Part shown: one piece after another, positions 24,332 to 32,289 of the stretch
Position numbering within the stretch: position 1 is the stretch's first letter
Layout: each line of letters starts with the position of its first letter
From: Paenibacillus soyae
Lineage (GTDB): Bacteria; Bacillota; Bacilli; Paenibacillales; Paenibacillaceae
Reading direction: 5' to 3'
Assembly (NCBI RefSeq): GCF_024623455.1
Contig: NZ_JANIPJ010000002.1
Coordinates: forward strand, 62,001 to 126,000
Length of the DNA stretch: 64,000 bases
Translations under genes and position numbers: made by a program
Notes under the pieces: generated by a model
The model's input: the letters and a program-made list of their open reading frames with translations, nothing else
The model's database searches: none
Told to the model about the DNA's origin: nothing

Positions 24332-27300
24332 TCACGCCTTCTCCAGCCGGCTCATCCATAAGACGTACGACTGGCGGTCCCGTTCCGCTCCCAGCTCCTG
24401 CAACAGCGCGCCCCCCTGCGATTCCGCCACGGGCGCTCCGTCCCATTCGTCGATCACGACCTTCGTTAATCCTTGCTGCCGGAGAATAACGGCGAACATA
24501 GCTCGCAGCGTCGCCTTGAGCGACTCCTTCTCCGCTTCATCCCGCGTCTTGCTGCCGGTCATGCTGAACACCCGCTTACCGTTGCCTTCGACCCAGAATC
24601 TCCACTCCGCTCCGCTAAGCGCGACATAGCTGCCCGCCTTTCTCGCGAAAGATTGACCCGCATGCGCCTTAGCCGGCCAGTCGATAAATAATCCGTACGG
24701 GTTCGCCGGATCCATCGCGGACAGAACCGTCATCTCCGAACGTTCCTTATCCGGCAACGAGGCTCGAAGACTGCCGGCGATATCCGGCGTCGTAAACTGG
24801 ATCGCGGCCGCGCCTTCCACGAATACGCCTCTTGTGACGTTGCCCCACTCTTCCAAGCGGTTCAGCACGGGAAGAACCTCGTCCCAGCGGAACGGCGTGT
24901 AGGCGGACACCAGCTCCTTGGTCACGATGCCGTAGCAATCGATCAGCTGTCCGATCCAGTAGAAAGCAGGAGGCATCCGGTCATTCCCGGCTTGGCGGGC
25001 CGTCTCGTCCGGCTGCCCTATTTCTCCTCCGAGCAGCGTCCCGGTCGGATACCATCGCCCGAAGCCGGAGCCCGCTTTGCCGTGATCCTTGCCCTTCTTG
25101 ATCAAGCTCAGCCGAAGCGGGGCGAACTGGTCGTTGGAGGCGTGACCTTCCCAGACGAGCTCCAGCAGCTCCGACAGCGTCTCGCTTGGCGACTTGCCAT
25201 AGCTCCGGCTAAGCTGCGTGAGGAAGCTCGCTCCGCCCGTCTGCAGCAGGCGCAGAAGCTCCGGATAGCGCGTCTCCTTTTTCGCCGCGTTTTCGATATA
25301 GGGCTCGATCAGATCCGAGTTGGAGGCCAAGAAGAAGGCGATTTTGCCTTCCTTCGAGCCTTCCGCGCGGCTCCCCAGCCATATGACCTCGCCCGTCGCG
25401 CACAGTCCGTCGAGATCTTCCTTGCGGTAATTCGCGATGCGGGACGGGAAGAGAAAGCTCTCCCAATGGGCGGCCGGAAGGAACAGCCCCTGCATGCGGC
25501 CGATGACGGCAAGCAGCCCTTCCGGGCCCTTCAGCTGGGTGCCGTTCAGCGCATGCTGGCGCTGCGCCAGATAACCGCACCAGCGCTGCGGCTCCATCGC
25601 CTTCGCGTTTTTGCGGCCTTCCCCGATCGAGAGCCTGACGATTTGCGAGGCGACCTTGCTGCTGCACCACAGCCGTTCGTGCTCATCCGCCGCGAACGGA
25701 GCCTGCCGGATAATGCCGAGACGAACCATCTCGTCGACCAGCCTGCGCGCTTCGCTCATCGTTAGCGAAGGATAACGCTCGCAAAGCTCGGGCTCCGTGA
25801 ACGACATGCGCCCCTCGGCGTAACGGCTGATTACGAAGAAAGCCGATTCGCTTCTGCCGGGAAACCCGGCGTAGACATCCGCTTCATCCGCGCAGATCCA
25901 CCGGAGGACCGGCCATCCCTCTCCCTCCACGGCCAAGTCAATCTCTCGAGCCTTGCCGGCTTCGGACAGCTTCCGCAAGCTCTCAAGCGCCGCCGCGCCG
26001 CCTTCTTTCGCCAGCTCATCCTGACCCGCGTCTCCCTTTTGCTTCAAATACGCGTACAGACCTTCGGGAGTATCCAGCTCCGGACGACGCTGCTCAAGCC
26101 TTTGCTCCATCTGCTTCAGAGCTTCCTCCGCAATGCCGCCGCTCCCGCCCGTTCCGCCGAACAGCTCTTTGGCGAGTCCTTTGCTCATGTGGAGCAGTCC
26201 GGCTTTCGTCGCGGTATCCAGCCCGTCCCCTTCATAGAGGCGCATATTCACATAATCGGCCAAAAATTGCGTCGCCATCGGCGAAGGGAATTCCGTTTCC
26301 CGCACCGTGATTTGAATGTCGCCGCTTCGAATTTGCTCCAGAATCGTCCGGAGTCCTTGCAGGTCCAAATAATCATGCATGCACTCCCTCATCGCTTCGA
26401 CCAGGAACGGGAACGACTCCGCGTAAGGCAGCGCCTCCCGCAGCAGCTCCTCGCTGCGCAGCCGCTTCTGCCACATCGGCACGCGCGTGAAGCTTCGGGC
26501 AAGCAGAAGCGACGTCTCCGCGATTCGCCGGAACGCGATCGCGAGCAGCGGCGATCCGGTCACCGCTTCCGTCAGCAGCGGCTCCAAATTGTTCGGCGTC
26601 ACTTCGCCGATCATCCGCAGCCACGACGAATCCCATTCCGGCAGCACGAATTCGATGCCGTTGTCCTTGGCATTCCCGTACAGCTGATAAGGGAGCGCCT
26701 TCTCGAATTGGCGCTGGATCGCCAGCAGCCAGGTGCGGTTCACCCTTCTCCCGAACGGGTTAAGCAGGATGACATGCGTCTGGTTCATCATATCGCGGTA
26801 TTGTTCAATGACAATGCGCTTCGCCGTGGGCAGCTCGCTGAACGCATGCTGGGAAGCGGCATAGCCGATCAGCTCGTCCGCCGCGTACCGGTCCATGCCG
26901 TATTCGCTATGCAGCCACGCGATCGCCCCTTCACTGCCGGCTTCCGTTATAGAGCCTGCCGACGCGCTGCTCCATTCGCTCCACTGCTTGCTCCGCTTCC
27001 GGTCGGGCGAACCATCGAGTCCGAGCTTATCCGCAAGCTCCTCCAGCAAGGCTCCTACCTTGCGGCCGAGCTCCATGGTTCGTCCGGGCCCTTCGTTTCG
27101 CCAGAACGGAATTTCGCTGAAGCTGTTCGACGCCTCGGAGACGTAGACCCGGTCCTTGTCGATTTTGCGAATCATCCAAGAAGCGGTGCCAAGCAGGAAC
27201 ACATCGCCGACCCGGCTCTCATGCACGAATTCTTCGTCCAGCTCGCCGAGATGCGCCCGGCTGTCCAGGTGATGGACCGGATATTGGGACGATTGCGGGA

Positions 27301-28831
27301 TCGTCCCGGCGCCGGTCATCGCGGCGATCGCCGTATTCCCTCGCTTCGTGAGCAAGCCGGCTTCCCTGTCCCAATCGAGAATCGGCCTTGCGAATGGATA
27401 TAATCCCGCAAGCACCGCAAGCACGCTTTCGATTTGGCCGATGGTTAGCGTTCTGTAGCTGTCGCATCCGAGCAGCAGGCGATACAGCTCGTCTACCGTA
27501 ATATCTTGGGAAGCGACGATGGCGACAATCTGCTGGGTCATGACATCGAGCGGCGACTCCGGAATCCGGATCGGTTCAATCTCGCGGGATGCAATCATCC
27601 CTCCAAGCACGGCCGCTTCCGGCAATGCTCCCCGCTGCCGGATGATGACGACGCCGCGCGATACGTCGCCGACCGCATGCCCGGCCCGTCCAATCCGCTG
27701 TATACCCGATGCGGCGTCGAGCGGCGAATCGATCTGGATGACCAGATCGATATGCCCGACGTCGATGCCGAGCTCAAGCGAGGAGGTCGCGACGAGACAC
27801 GTCAGCTCTCCGTTCTTCAGCATGGCCTCGACCTCCAGCCGCTTCTCCTTCGACATGCTGCCGTGATGGGCTCTCGCGAGCTCGTAGCCCGCATGGTCGT
27901 TCATGCGCAGCACCAGCCGCTCGCACAGCCTCCGGCTGTTCGTGAACAGCAGCACCGAACGGCAATTTTCCATCAACGCAAAAATCCGCTTAAGGATCGG
28001 CAGCCAGACGGCATCTCGCGTATTCGCCGGCGCGCTCGTGTCTGGCATCGTGACGAGCACGTCCATCCGCTTCCGCATTCGGCTCTCGACGATATGCACG
28101 GGGCGGCGTTCGTAGCCGAGCGGATGCCGCGCATCTTCGCCTTCGGCAAGGTTACGTCGTTCCGGCCGGTTCGTCCAGCCCCCGAGAAACTGAGCCACGC
28201 GCCACAGCGGATTTTGTGTCGCGGACACGCCGATCCGCTGAAGAGGCCTGTCCGTCAGCCGCTCGAGCCTCTCCAGCGACAAGGATAGATGAGCCCCCCG
28301 CTTATCGCCGGCCAGATCGTGAATTTCGTCGACAATGACGAATCGAACCGTGCGAAGCATCCCTCTGCCTTGCTCCGAGGTCAACAGGATGAACAGCGAT
28401 TCCGGCGTCGTAATGAGCAGCTCCGGCGGACGCTTGACCATGGCCGCGCGTTTCGACGACGGCGTATCGCCCGTCCGAACGCCGCTGGTAAGGCCCGGCC
28501 ACGGCTGTCCGGTCCGTCCCGCTTCCGCCTCCAGCTGCTCCGCGAACGAAACCACATGATGCTGGATATCGTTATTTAACGCTTTGAGAGGAGTAATGTA
28601 CAGAACCCGGACGCCGCGGTCGCCCTTCTTCTCCTCCGTGACGACGCCGTGGATGCAGGGCAGCAGTCCGGCCAAAGTTTTCCCTGAGCCCGTCGGGGCC
28701 GCGATTAGCGTGTGATGGCCCTCGAGAATCGCTGCCCATGCCTGCCGCTGCACGTCCGTCGGCTCGCCGAAAGCGCCGCGGAACCAAGAGGATAGCACGG
28801 GATGGAACGCATCCAAAATAGAAGTAAGCAT
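24332..28831 (-). CDS. lhr: Lhr-like superfamily 2 ATP-dependent helicase
   Basis: A very large DNA helicase of about 1,499 residues, the size of full-length bacterial Lhr. N-terminal SF2 motifs: Q-motif region DVQRQAW, motif I AAPTGSGKT, Ia ITPLKALNND, II VDEIHDL (DEIH), III GVSAT, IV LLFTNSRRLCE, and VI RIQRIGRAGHA. The winged-helix and Lhr beta-barrel core (to about residue 870) is followed by a C-terminal extension of more than 500 residues with several winged-helix-like repeats. Lhr translocates 3'-5' and unwinds DNA and RNA-DNA hybrids in repair; C-terminal parts of some Lhr proteins carry uracil-DNA glycosylase activity. The ATG at 28831 has GGAG 9 nt upstream. It is monocistronic with a terminator at 24285. 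Confidence 0.93.
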   Translation of the reverse strand: MLTSILDAFHPVLSSWFRGAFGEPTDVQRQAWAAILEGHHTLIAAPTGSGKTLAGLLPCIHGVVTEEKKGDRGVRVLYITPLKALNNDIQHHVVSFAEQLEAEAGRTGQPWPGLTSGVRTGDTPSSKRAAMVKRPPELLITTPESLFILLTSEQGRGMLRTVRFVIVDEIHDLAGDKRGAHLSLSLERLERLTDRPLQRIGVSATQNPLWRVAQFLGGWTNRPERRNLAEGEDARHPLGYERRPVHIVESRMRKRMDVLVTMPDTSAPANTRDAVWLPILKRIFALMENCRSVLLFTNSRRLCERLVLRMNDHAGYELARAHHGSMSKEKRLEVEAMLKNGELTCLVATSSLELGIDVGHIDLVIQIDSPLDAASGIQRIGRAGHAVGDVSRGVVIIRQRGALPEAAVLGGMIASREIEPIRIPESPLDVMTQQIVAIVASQDITVDELYRLLLGCDSYRTLTIGQIESVLAVLAGLYPFARPILDWDREAGLLTKRGNTAIAAMTGAGTIPQSSQYPVHHLDSRAHLGELDEEFVHESRVGDVFLLGTASWMIRKIDKDRVYVSEASNSFSEIPFWRNEGPGRTMELGRKVGALLEELADKLGLDGSPDRKRSKQWSEWSSASAGSITEAGSEGAIAWLHSEYGMDRYAADELIGYAASQHAFSELPTAKRIVIEQYRDMMNQTHVILLNPFGRRVNRTWLLAIQRQFEKALPYQLYGNAKDNGIEFVLPEWDSSWLRMIGEVTPNNLEPLLTEAVTGSPLLAIAFRRIAETSLLLARSFTRVPMWQKRLRSEELLREALPYAESFPFLVEAMRECMHDYLDLQGLRTILEQIRSGDIQITVRETEFPSPMATQFLADYVNMRLYEGDGLDTATKAGLLHMSKGLAKELFGGTGGSGGIAEEALKQMEQRLEQRRPELDTPEGLYAYLKQKGDAGQDELAKEGGAAALESLRKLSEAGKAREIDLAVEGEGWPVLRWICADEADVYAGFPGRSESAFFVISRYAEGRMSFTEPELCERYPSLTMSEARRLVDEMVRLGIIRQAPFAADEHERLWCSSKVASQIVRLSIGEGRKNAKAMEPQRWCGYLAQRQHALNGTQLKGPEGLLAVIGRMQGLFLPAAHWESFLFPSRIANYRKEDLDGLCATGEVIWLGSRAEGSKEGKIAFFLASNSDLIEPYIENAAKKETRYPELLRLLQTGGASFLTQLSRSYGKSPSETLSELLELVWEGHASNDQFAPLRLSLIKKGKDHGKAGSGFGRWYPTGTLLGGEIGQPDETARQAGNDRMPPAFYWIGQLIDCYGIVTKELVSAYTPFRWDEVLPVLNRLEEWGNVTRGVFVEGAAAIQFTTPDIAGSLRASLPDKERSEMTVLSAMDPANPYGLFIDWPAKAHAGQSFARKAGSYVALSGAEWRFWVEGNGKRVFSMTGSKTRDEAEKESLKATLRAMFAVILRQQGLTKVVIDEWDGAPVAESQGGALLQELGAERDRQSYVLWMSRLEKA

Positions 28832-28962
28832 AACGACCAGCTCCAACCGTCATAATAAAATAGAGGATTGCATGTCTTTTCCAAGTTAGATCCATTATAA
28901 CAGTCAGGGCAATCTAGCGGAAACCATGATGCAGTACAGACAAAACGGGAGGAGGCGCAGGA

Positions 28963-29877
28963 ATGGAGGAGTGCGATGTCGCCATTATCGGAGGCGGGCC
29001 GGCCGGATTAAGCGCGGCTTTGCTGCTTGGGCGGTCGCTGCGGACCGTCGTCCTGATCGACAATGACCGCGCCCGGAATTCGGCCGCCAAAGCTTCGCAC
29101 GGTTATATGACCCGGGACGGCGTCGCTCCGGGCGAGCTGAGACGGCTTGCCAGAGAGGAGCTGCGGCAGTATCCCACCGTGCGTCTTCAGCAGGGGACGG
29201 CCAAGGAAGCCTGCTCGGTGCAGGGCGGCTTCGTCATCGCTCTATCGGATGGCCGGCAATTCGCAAGCCGCAAGCTCGTTATCGCGACGGGCTTCGCCGA
29301 CCATCTCCCGCCCATTCGGGGACTGCGGGAGACTTATGGCAGCTCCGTCTTCCCCTGCCCGTTCTGCGACGGCTATGAACGGCGGAATGAATCGACGGCC
29401 GTATTCGGACGAGGGCATAAGGTGTACCGTTTTACGAAGAAGCTTTTCAATTGGAGCAAGGACCTCGCCGTCTTCTCCGACGGCCCGTCGGAGCTTGACC
29501 AAGGCGAACGAGAAGAACTGATTCAGCGAGGCATTCGGCTGTTCGAAGAACCGATCGAAGAGCTGGCCTCGAGAGATGGCATGCTTCATTCCGTCATCCT
29601 GCGCGGCGGCGCCGTTATTCCCCGGACTAGCGGCTTCATCGCGGACACGGGCGCGAGCGAAGCGTCCGACATTCCGGACGGGCTGCTCGTGGCGCGCGAT
29701 AAAACGGGAAAATTCGATACGCAGGCGCACGGCAAGACGTCAGTCGACGGCTTATACATTATCGGAGATGCCAAAAACGCGTTCACCGGGCTTGTCGGAG
29801 CGGCCGGCGAAGGCTATGAGGCGGGCACGATCATCGTGCAAGAGCTTGCGGAGGAGGATTGGGAGCGTTGTCGATAA
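28963..29877 (+). CDS. Thioredoxin reductase-like FAD-dependent dithiol oxidoreductase
   Basis: A 304-residue flavoprotein with FAD-binding IIGGGPAGLSAALLLGRSLR at the N-terminus and the terminal IIGDAKNAFTGLVGAAGEG FAD block. The redox-active pair is Cys132-Cys135 in FPCPFCDGYE, giving C-P-x-C instead of the C-A-T-C of true thioredoxin reductases. That variant marks the branch with GliT/HlmI-type dithiol oxidases, which form disulfides using O2, so the substrate may be a small dithiol. The NADPH motif GxGxxA is degenerate (VFGRGHKVYRF). GGAGG lies upstream of the ATG. It is divergent from lhr. Confidence 0.82.
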   Translation: MEECDVAIIGGGPAGLSAALLLGRSLRTVVLIDNDRARNSAAKASHGYMTRDGVAPGELRRLAREELRQYPTVRLQQGTAKEACSVQGGFVIALSDGRQFASRKLVIATGFADHLPPIRGLRETYGSSVFPCPFCDGYERRNESTAVFGRGHKVYRFTKKLFNWSKDLAVFSDGPSELDQGEREELIQRGIRLFEEPIEELASRDGMLHSVILRGGAVIPRTSGFIADTGASEASDIPDGLLVARDKTGKFDTQAHGKTSVDGLYIIGDAKNAFTGLVGAAGEGYEAGTIIVQELAEEDWERCR

Positions 29878-29919
29878 GTATACGGGTTCTTGATCCACGT
29901 TCTGACAAACATTTCGTCC

Positions 29920-29966
29920 CTCCTCTGATAGAGTTATAGGCATGTCGCCTATATCTAACAGAGGAG
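29920..29966 (+). promoter_or_regulatory. Long hairpin covering the Shine-Dalgarno of the next gene
   Basis: The arms pair as CTCCTCTG (29920-29927) with CAGAGGAG (29959-29966), TAGA with TCTA, and TATAGGC (29935-29941) with GCCTATA (29947-29953) around the loop ATGTC: 19 base pairs with one mismatch and a 2-nt bulge. The 3' arm contains the GAGGAG ribosome-binding site 9 nt before the ATG at 29976. No T-run follows, so it is not an intrinsic terminator. Confidence 0.72.
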
Positions 29967-29975
29967 AGTTATGGA

Positions 29976-30266
29976 ATGAAATTAATTATGAACGAAAGCT
30001 TTGACAATGAAACGATAGCATTTGACGGATTCAGCTTCAAAAACTGCACCTTCACCAACTGCGTCATCATTATTACGACGCTTCAATTCCATTTCGAGGG
30101 CTGCTCCTTCTACGGCTCTACGCTGCACGTCGATCCCGATCTTCCGGTCTTCGAGGTTTCGCACCGCCTCTCCCAATCCGCTTACGATCACGAAACCCGC
30201 TGTTACCGGGACGATTATAAATATCCGCGCACGAATGTTCCGCTCCCTACCACCGCCGTTCATTAA
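29976..30266 (+). CDS. Small pentapeptide-repeat-like protein
   Basis: A 96-residue protein. Residues about 17-52 show alternating F-x-x-C/S patterns (FDGFSFKNCTFTNCVII and FHFEGCSFYGSTLHV) that suggest a very short right-handed pentapeptide-type coil; the C-terminus is charged and proline-rich. There is no signal peptide or membrane helix. I cannot assign a function. The start is set by GAGGAG 9 nt upstream, which is buried in the hairpin at 29920-29966, so translation may be conditional. A bidirectional terminator follows at 30293. Confidence 0.62.
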   Translation: MKLIMNESFDNETIAFDGFSFKNCTFTNCVIIITTLQFHFEGCSFYGSTLHVDPDLPVFEVSHRLSQSAYDHETRCYRDDYKYPRTNVPLPTTAVH

Positions 30267-30292
30267 CCTCATGCCGAATAGAAGCTAAGCAT

Positions 30293-30346
30293 AAAAAAAA
30301 GAACCTCCGTCCTACCGCTCGCATTGCGGTATTCCGGAGGTTCTTT
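30293..30346. terminator. Bidirectional intrinsic terminator
   Basis: Stem AAAGAACCTCCG against CGGAGGTTCTTT with an inner CCGC/GCGG pairing, A-run on the left and T-run on the right. It serves the plus-strand gene ending at 30266 and the minus-strand gene ending at 30376. Confidence 0.85.
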
Positions 30347-30375
30347 GTATGGGATCCGTTCCGTCGTTCTCATGA

Positions 30376-30642
30376 CTAGCGAGTCTTCACGATGATCTTG
30401 CGAATGCTCTCGCTCGACAGGTGATACTTGCGTTCCAGCTCCGCGACGGTCGCGCCGTTGCTGTAATGCTGGAAGATCTCCTTGTTGCGCTCCGCCAGCA
30501 GCTTCCGAGTTCCGCTGACTTCGCCCCAGCTTGCGCGCTGGTTGGACGGTTTAGGGATGTAGATCAAATCGCCTTGGATATATTTCTGCAGCTCCGACAG
30601 GAGACTAGGGGGAAGCACGTCTCTTCCATTTTTGTAGTTCAC
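30376..30642 (-). CDS. CD3324 family helix-turn-helix protein
   Basis: An 88-residue protein of the CD3324 family, recognised by NYKNGRDVLPPSLLSELQKY, then IQGDLIYIPKP, a GTRKLLAERNKEIFQ segment and a C-terminal helix-turn-helix ATVAELERKYHLSSESIRKII. It is probably a small DNA-binding regulator; targets are unknown. It starts with GTG behind GAGGAGG 9 nt upstream, and this start lies inside a 36-residue upstream ORF in another frame (30605-30715), implying coupled translation. A promoter is expected in 30716-30850. Confidence 0.8.
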   Translation of the reverse strand: MNYKNGRDVLPPSLLSELQKYIQGDLIYIPKPSNQRASWGEVSGTRKLLAERNKEIFQHYSNGATVAELERKYHLSSESIRKIIVKTR

Positions 30643-30715
30643 GGTATAGGTCCTCCTCGAATATGTTCAATCTTGTGGCTTGCGTCGTTTGGTCATTAAA
30701 TACTGCATTTTGCAT
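30605..30715 (-). CDS. 36-residue small ORF overlapping the CD3324 gene start
   Basis: A short ORF, MQNAVFNDQTTQATRLNIFE followed by EDLYRELQKWKRRASP, with a strong AGGGAGG site 7 nt before its ATG at 30715. Its stop lies 37 nt inside the CD3324-family gene. The product is highly charged with one amphipathic helix and has no membrane segment. It may be a real small protein or a leader peptide that opens the ribosome-binding site of the following gene. The evidence is the ribosome-binding site and its position; I recognise no family. Confidence 0.5.
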   Translation of the reverse strand: MQNAVFNDQTTQATRLNIFEEDLYRELQKWKRRASP

Positions 30716-30852
30716 GCTTGCCGCCTCCCTTTCTTAGAGTAGTAGTTGGGGTGGTCCCCGTGCTTCTTATGAAGCGTCACTTTCCATTATAATGAAAACT
30801 TTTTTTGTTAACAATCTTTAATTTGGATGAATGTTTTCTTCGGTCCAAATAT

Positions 30853-30905
30853 AAGAAGAGGCCCGAAGGCCTCTTCCGTTACGGCGTCTCCGATTACTCG
30901 GAGAC
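30853..30905 (-). terminator. Two adjacent hairpins downstream of the EamA gene
   Basis: Hairpin 1 (30855-30876) is GAAGAGGCC-cgaa-GGCCTCTTC followed on the minus strand by a T-rich TTATATTT, fitting a terminator. Hairpin 2 (30886-30905) is a perfect GTCTCCGA-ttac-TCGGAGAC just before it. They lie about 165-215 bp after the EamA stop, so either the transcript has a long 3' UTR or a small RNA is made here. The rest of the 355-bp gap 30716-31070 shows only a possible promoter for the small ORF. Confidence 0.6.
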
Positions 30906-31070
30906 CACCTCTAGGTTGTGAATCAATCTGATCAGCTCCTTTCCTTCACGTAGTGCGTCGGCCCGACATCCTTAGTATAATGCCATTCCATGGAAAGACG
31001 AAAGGAACAGAACAGGTATAAAACAAACTTTACCAATCCGTTGCCCGATCGGCTTGCGGCTAACCAATCA

Positions 31071-32018
31071 TTACCGTTGCGCTGCGACCGCGTGTCGTCG
31101 TAAGAGCTTCAGCAGCTCCGGATAGGCGATGCCGACAAGCACCAGAATAACTCCGCCCCATTGCATGGCGGAGACGTGCTCCTGCAGGACGATGGACGAC
31201 AGCAGGACCGCGACCGGCAGCTCCGCCGCGCCGAGAATGCCGGCCATCCCTTCCCCGATATGCGGCACGCCATAGGCGAACAGGAGCGGCGGGATAAACG
31301 CGCCGAACAAGCCGAGCAGCGCCCCGAACAACAGCAGCGGGCTGAACAAATCGCCGTTCCATAGAAACTTCGGCGTGAACAGCAGGAACACCATCAGCAT
31401 CCCGCCGAGCATCATCCACTTGCTGCGCGTAGCGGGCGGCGCTTCCGGCACCGCTTTGCCGCTGAAGAGAATGAACAGCGAGTAGCTGACCGCGGAGAGC
31501 AAGCCGAGCACAACGCCCCATAGGTTAAACTTGCCGCCGCCTTGCTCGATGATGCCGGCCGCAAGCACCGTGCCGCCGAACAGAATCGCGAGCGTCAAAT
31601 AAATGATGCGGTCTGGCCGCTTCCTCTGCCGGATCGCCTGCATCAACACGCCGATCCACGAGAATTGGAACAGCAGCAGGATAGCCAGCGAAGCCGGAAT
31701 ATAGCGGAGCGATTCGTAATACAGCAAGCCTGTAATCGCCGTCGGCAGGCCCGCCGCCATCAGCATGAGCCGTTTTCCCGCTGTCAGACGTACGGCTGCA
31801 GGACGGCTTGCGGCTGCCTGCCCGGCGGAGCTTGCGGACTTCCTTGCCGCTTTCCTCTCCATAAAAGCCGCGAACAGCCAAGACAACAAGAAACCGACCA
31901 TCAGCTGGCTGCCGACGACTTCGCCGAGCGTGTAGCCTTCGCCATACGCGAGCACGACGAACGTGGATAGGACGCCATAGCTGGCGGCTCCCAAAAATAC
32001 GGACAACATATACTTCAT
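31071..32018 (-). CDS. EamA (DMT superfamily) transporter
   Basis: A 315-residue membrane protein with ten predicted helices in two EamA repeats (first half MLSVFLGAASYGVLSTFVVLAYG to about residue 150; second half from FNLWGVVLGLLSAVSYSLFILFSG). DMT transporters of this type export metabolites or drugs. A basic insert (about residues 55-75) separates helices 2 and 3. I start it at the ATG at 32018 behind GGAGTGG; upstream frame extensions run through the leader. The 205-nt leader carries a riboswitch-like element with a terminator (32071-32193) and a near-consensus promoter, so transcription is probably switched on by a purine-type ligand. Confidence 0.87.
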   Translation of the reverse strand: MKYMLSVFLGAASYGVLSTFVVLAYGEGYTLGEVVGSQLMVGFLLSWLFAAFMERKAARKSASSAGQAAASRPAAVRLTAGKRLMLMAAGLPTAITGLLYYESLRYIPASLAILLLFQFSWIGVLMQAIRQRKRPDRIIYLTLAILFGGTVLAAGIIEQGGGKFNLWGVVLGLLSAVSYSLFILFSGKAVPEAPPATRSKWMMLGGMLMVFLLFTPKFLWNGDLFSPLLLFGALLGLFGAFIPPLLFAYGVPHIGEGMAGILGAAELPVAVLLSSIVLQEHVSAMQWGGVILVLVGIAYPELLKLLRRHAVAAQR

Positions 32019-32070
32019 GTATGATTCCACTCCTTCTTCATATCCAATAATGATCTCTGGCTCCGAACGC

Positions 32071-32193
32071 AAAAAAGCTACGGACAACCTGTCTTATTGT
32101 AGAAATAAGACAGGTCATTCGTAGCGTGGAAGTAAGGCTTCCCGTAGAAACCCTCGCCCTGTGCCCTAAGCCGTTATACGAGGTTATACGAAT
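32071..32193 (-). promoter_or_regulatory. Purine-riboswitch-like leader with terminator, upstream of EamA gene
   Basis: On the minus strand a three-way-junction pattern can be drawn: P1 ATTCG/CGAAT, J1/2 TATAAC, P2 CCTCG/CGAGG, J2/3 GTTTCTAC (the purine-riboswitch signature), P3 GGAAG/CTTCC with loop CCTTA, and J3/1 CTA. The P2 loop is about 22 nt, much longer than the usual 7. The nucleotide corresponding to ligand-pairing position 74 is C, and J3/1 is one base short. The P1 3' strand is also the base of a strong terminator (GCTACG...CGTAGC enclosing CCTGTCTTATT/AATAAGACAGG, then six T), so ligand binding would favour read-through. Confidence 0.72.
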
Positions 32194-32229
32194 ATGGAAC
32201 CGTTCGATTGTTGCGTGAGAACCTCACTT

Positions 32230-32258
32230 ATTTTGTCACCTTGGAGCGAATCTGTCAA
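32230..32258 (-). promoter_or_regulatory. SigA-type promoter of the EamA leader
   Basis: TTGACA (complement of 32253-32258), a 17-bp spacer, and CAAAAT (complement of 32230-32235). The transcript would start near 32223 with a small hairpin GTGAG-gtt-CTCAC, then the riboswitch-like element. Confidence 0.7.
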
Positions 32259-32268
32259 TAGACCAGAT

Positions 32269-32289
32269 GAAAAAGACGGGAATCCCGCC
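32269..32289 (-). terminator. Short intrinsic terminator of pyk
   Basis: GCGGGATTCCCG followed by TCTTTTT on the minus strand, directly after the pyruvate kinase TAG. The stem is short, so some read-through into the leader below is possible. Confidence 0.55.

Noticed and set aside
26039..27403. A 454-codon frame opposite lhr
   Set aside because: Antisense shadow; the helicase motifs on the minus strand are continuous across it.
28963..29877. Annotation as thioredoxin reductase trxB
   Set aside because: The active-site pair is CPFC with a degenerate NADPH motif; true TrxB has CATC and an intact GxGxxA.
32077..32125. The large hairpin as the simple pyruvate kinase terminator
   Set aside because: It lies 160 bp beyond the pyk stop, downstream of a separate promoter, and shares its arm with the aptamer P1 stem; pyk has its own short hairpin at its stop codon.
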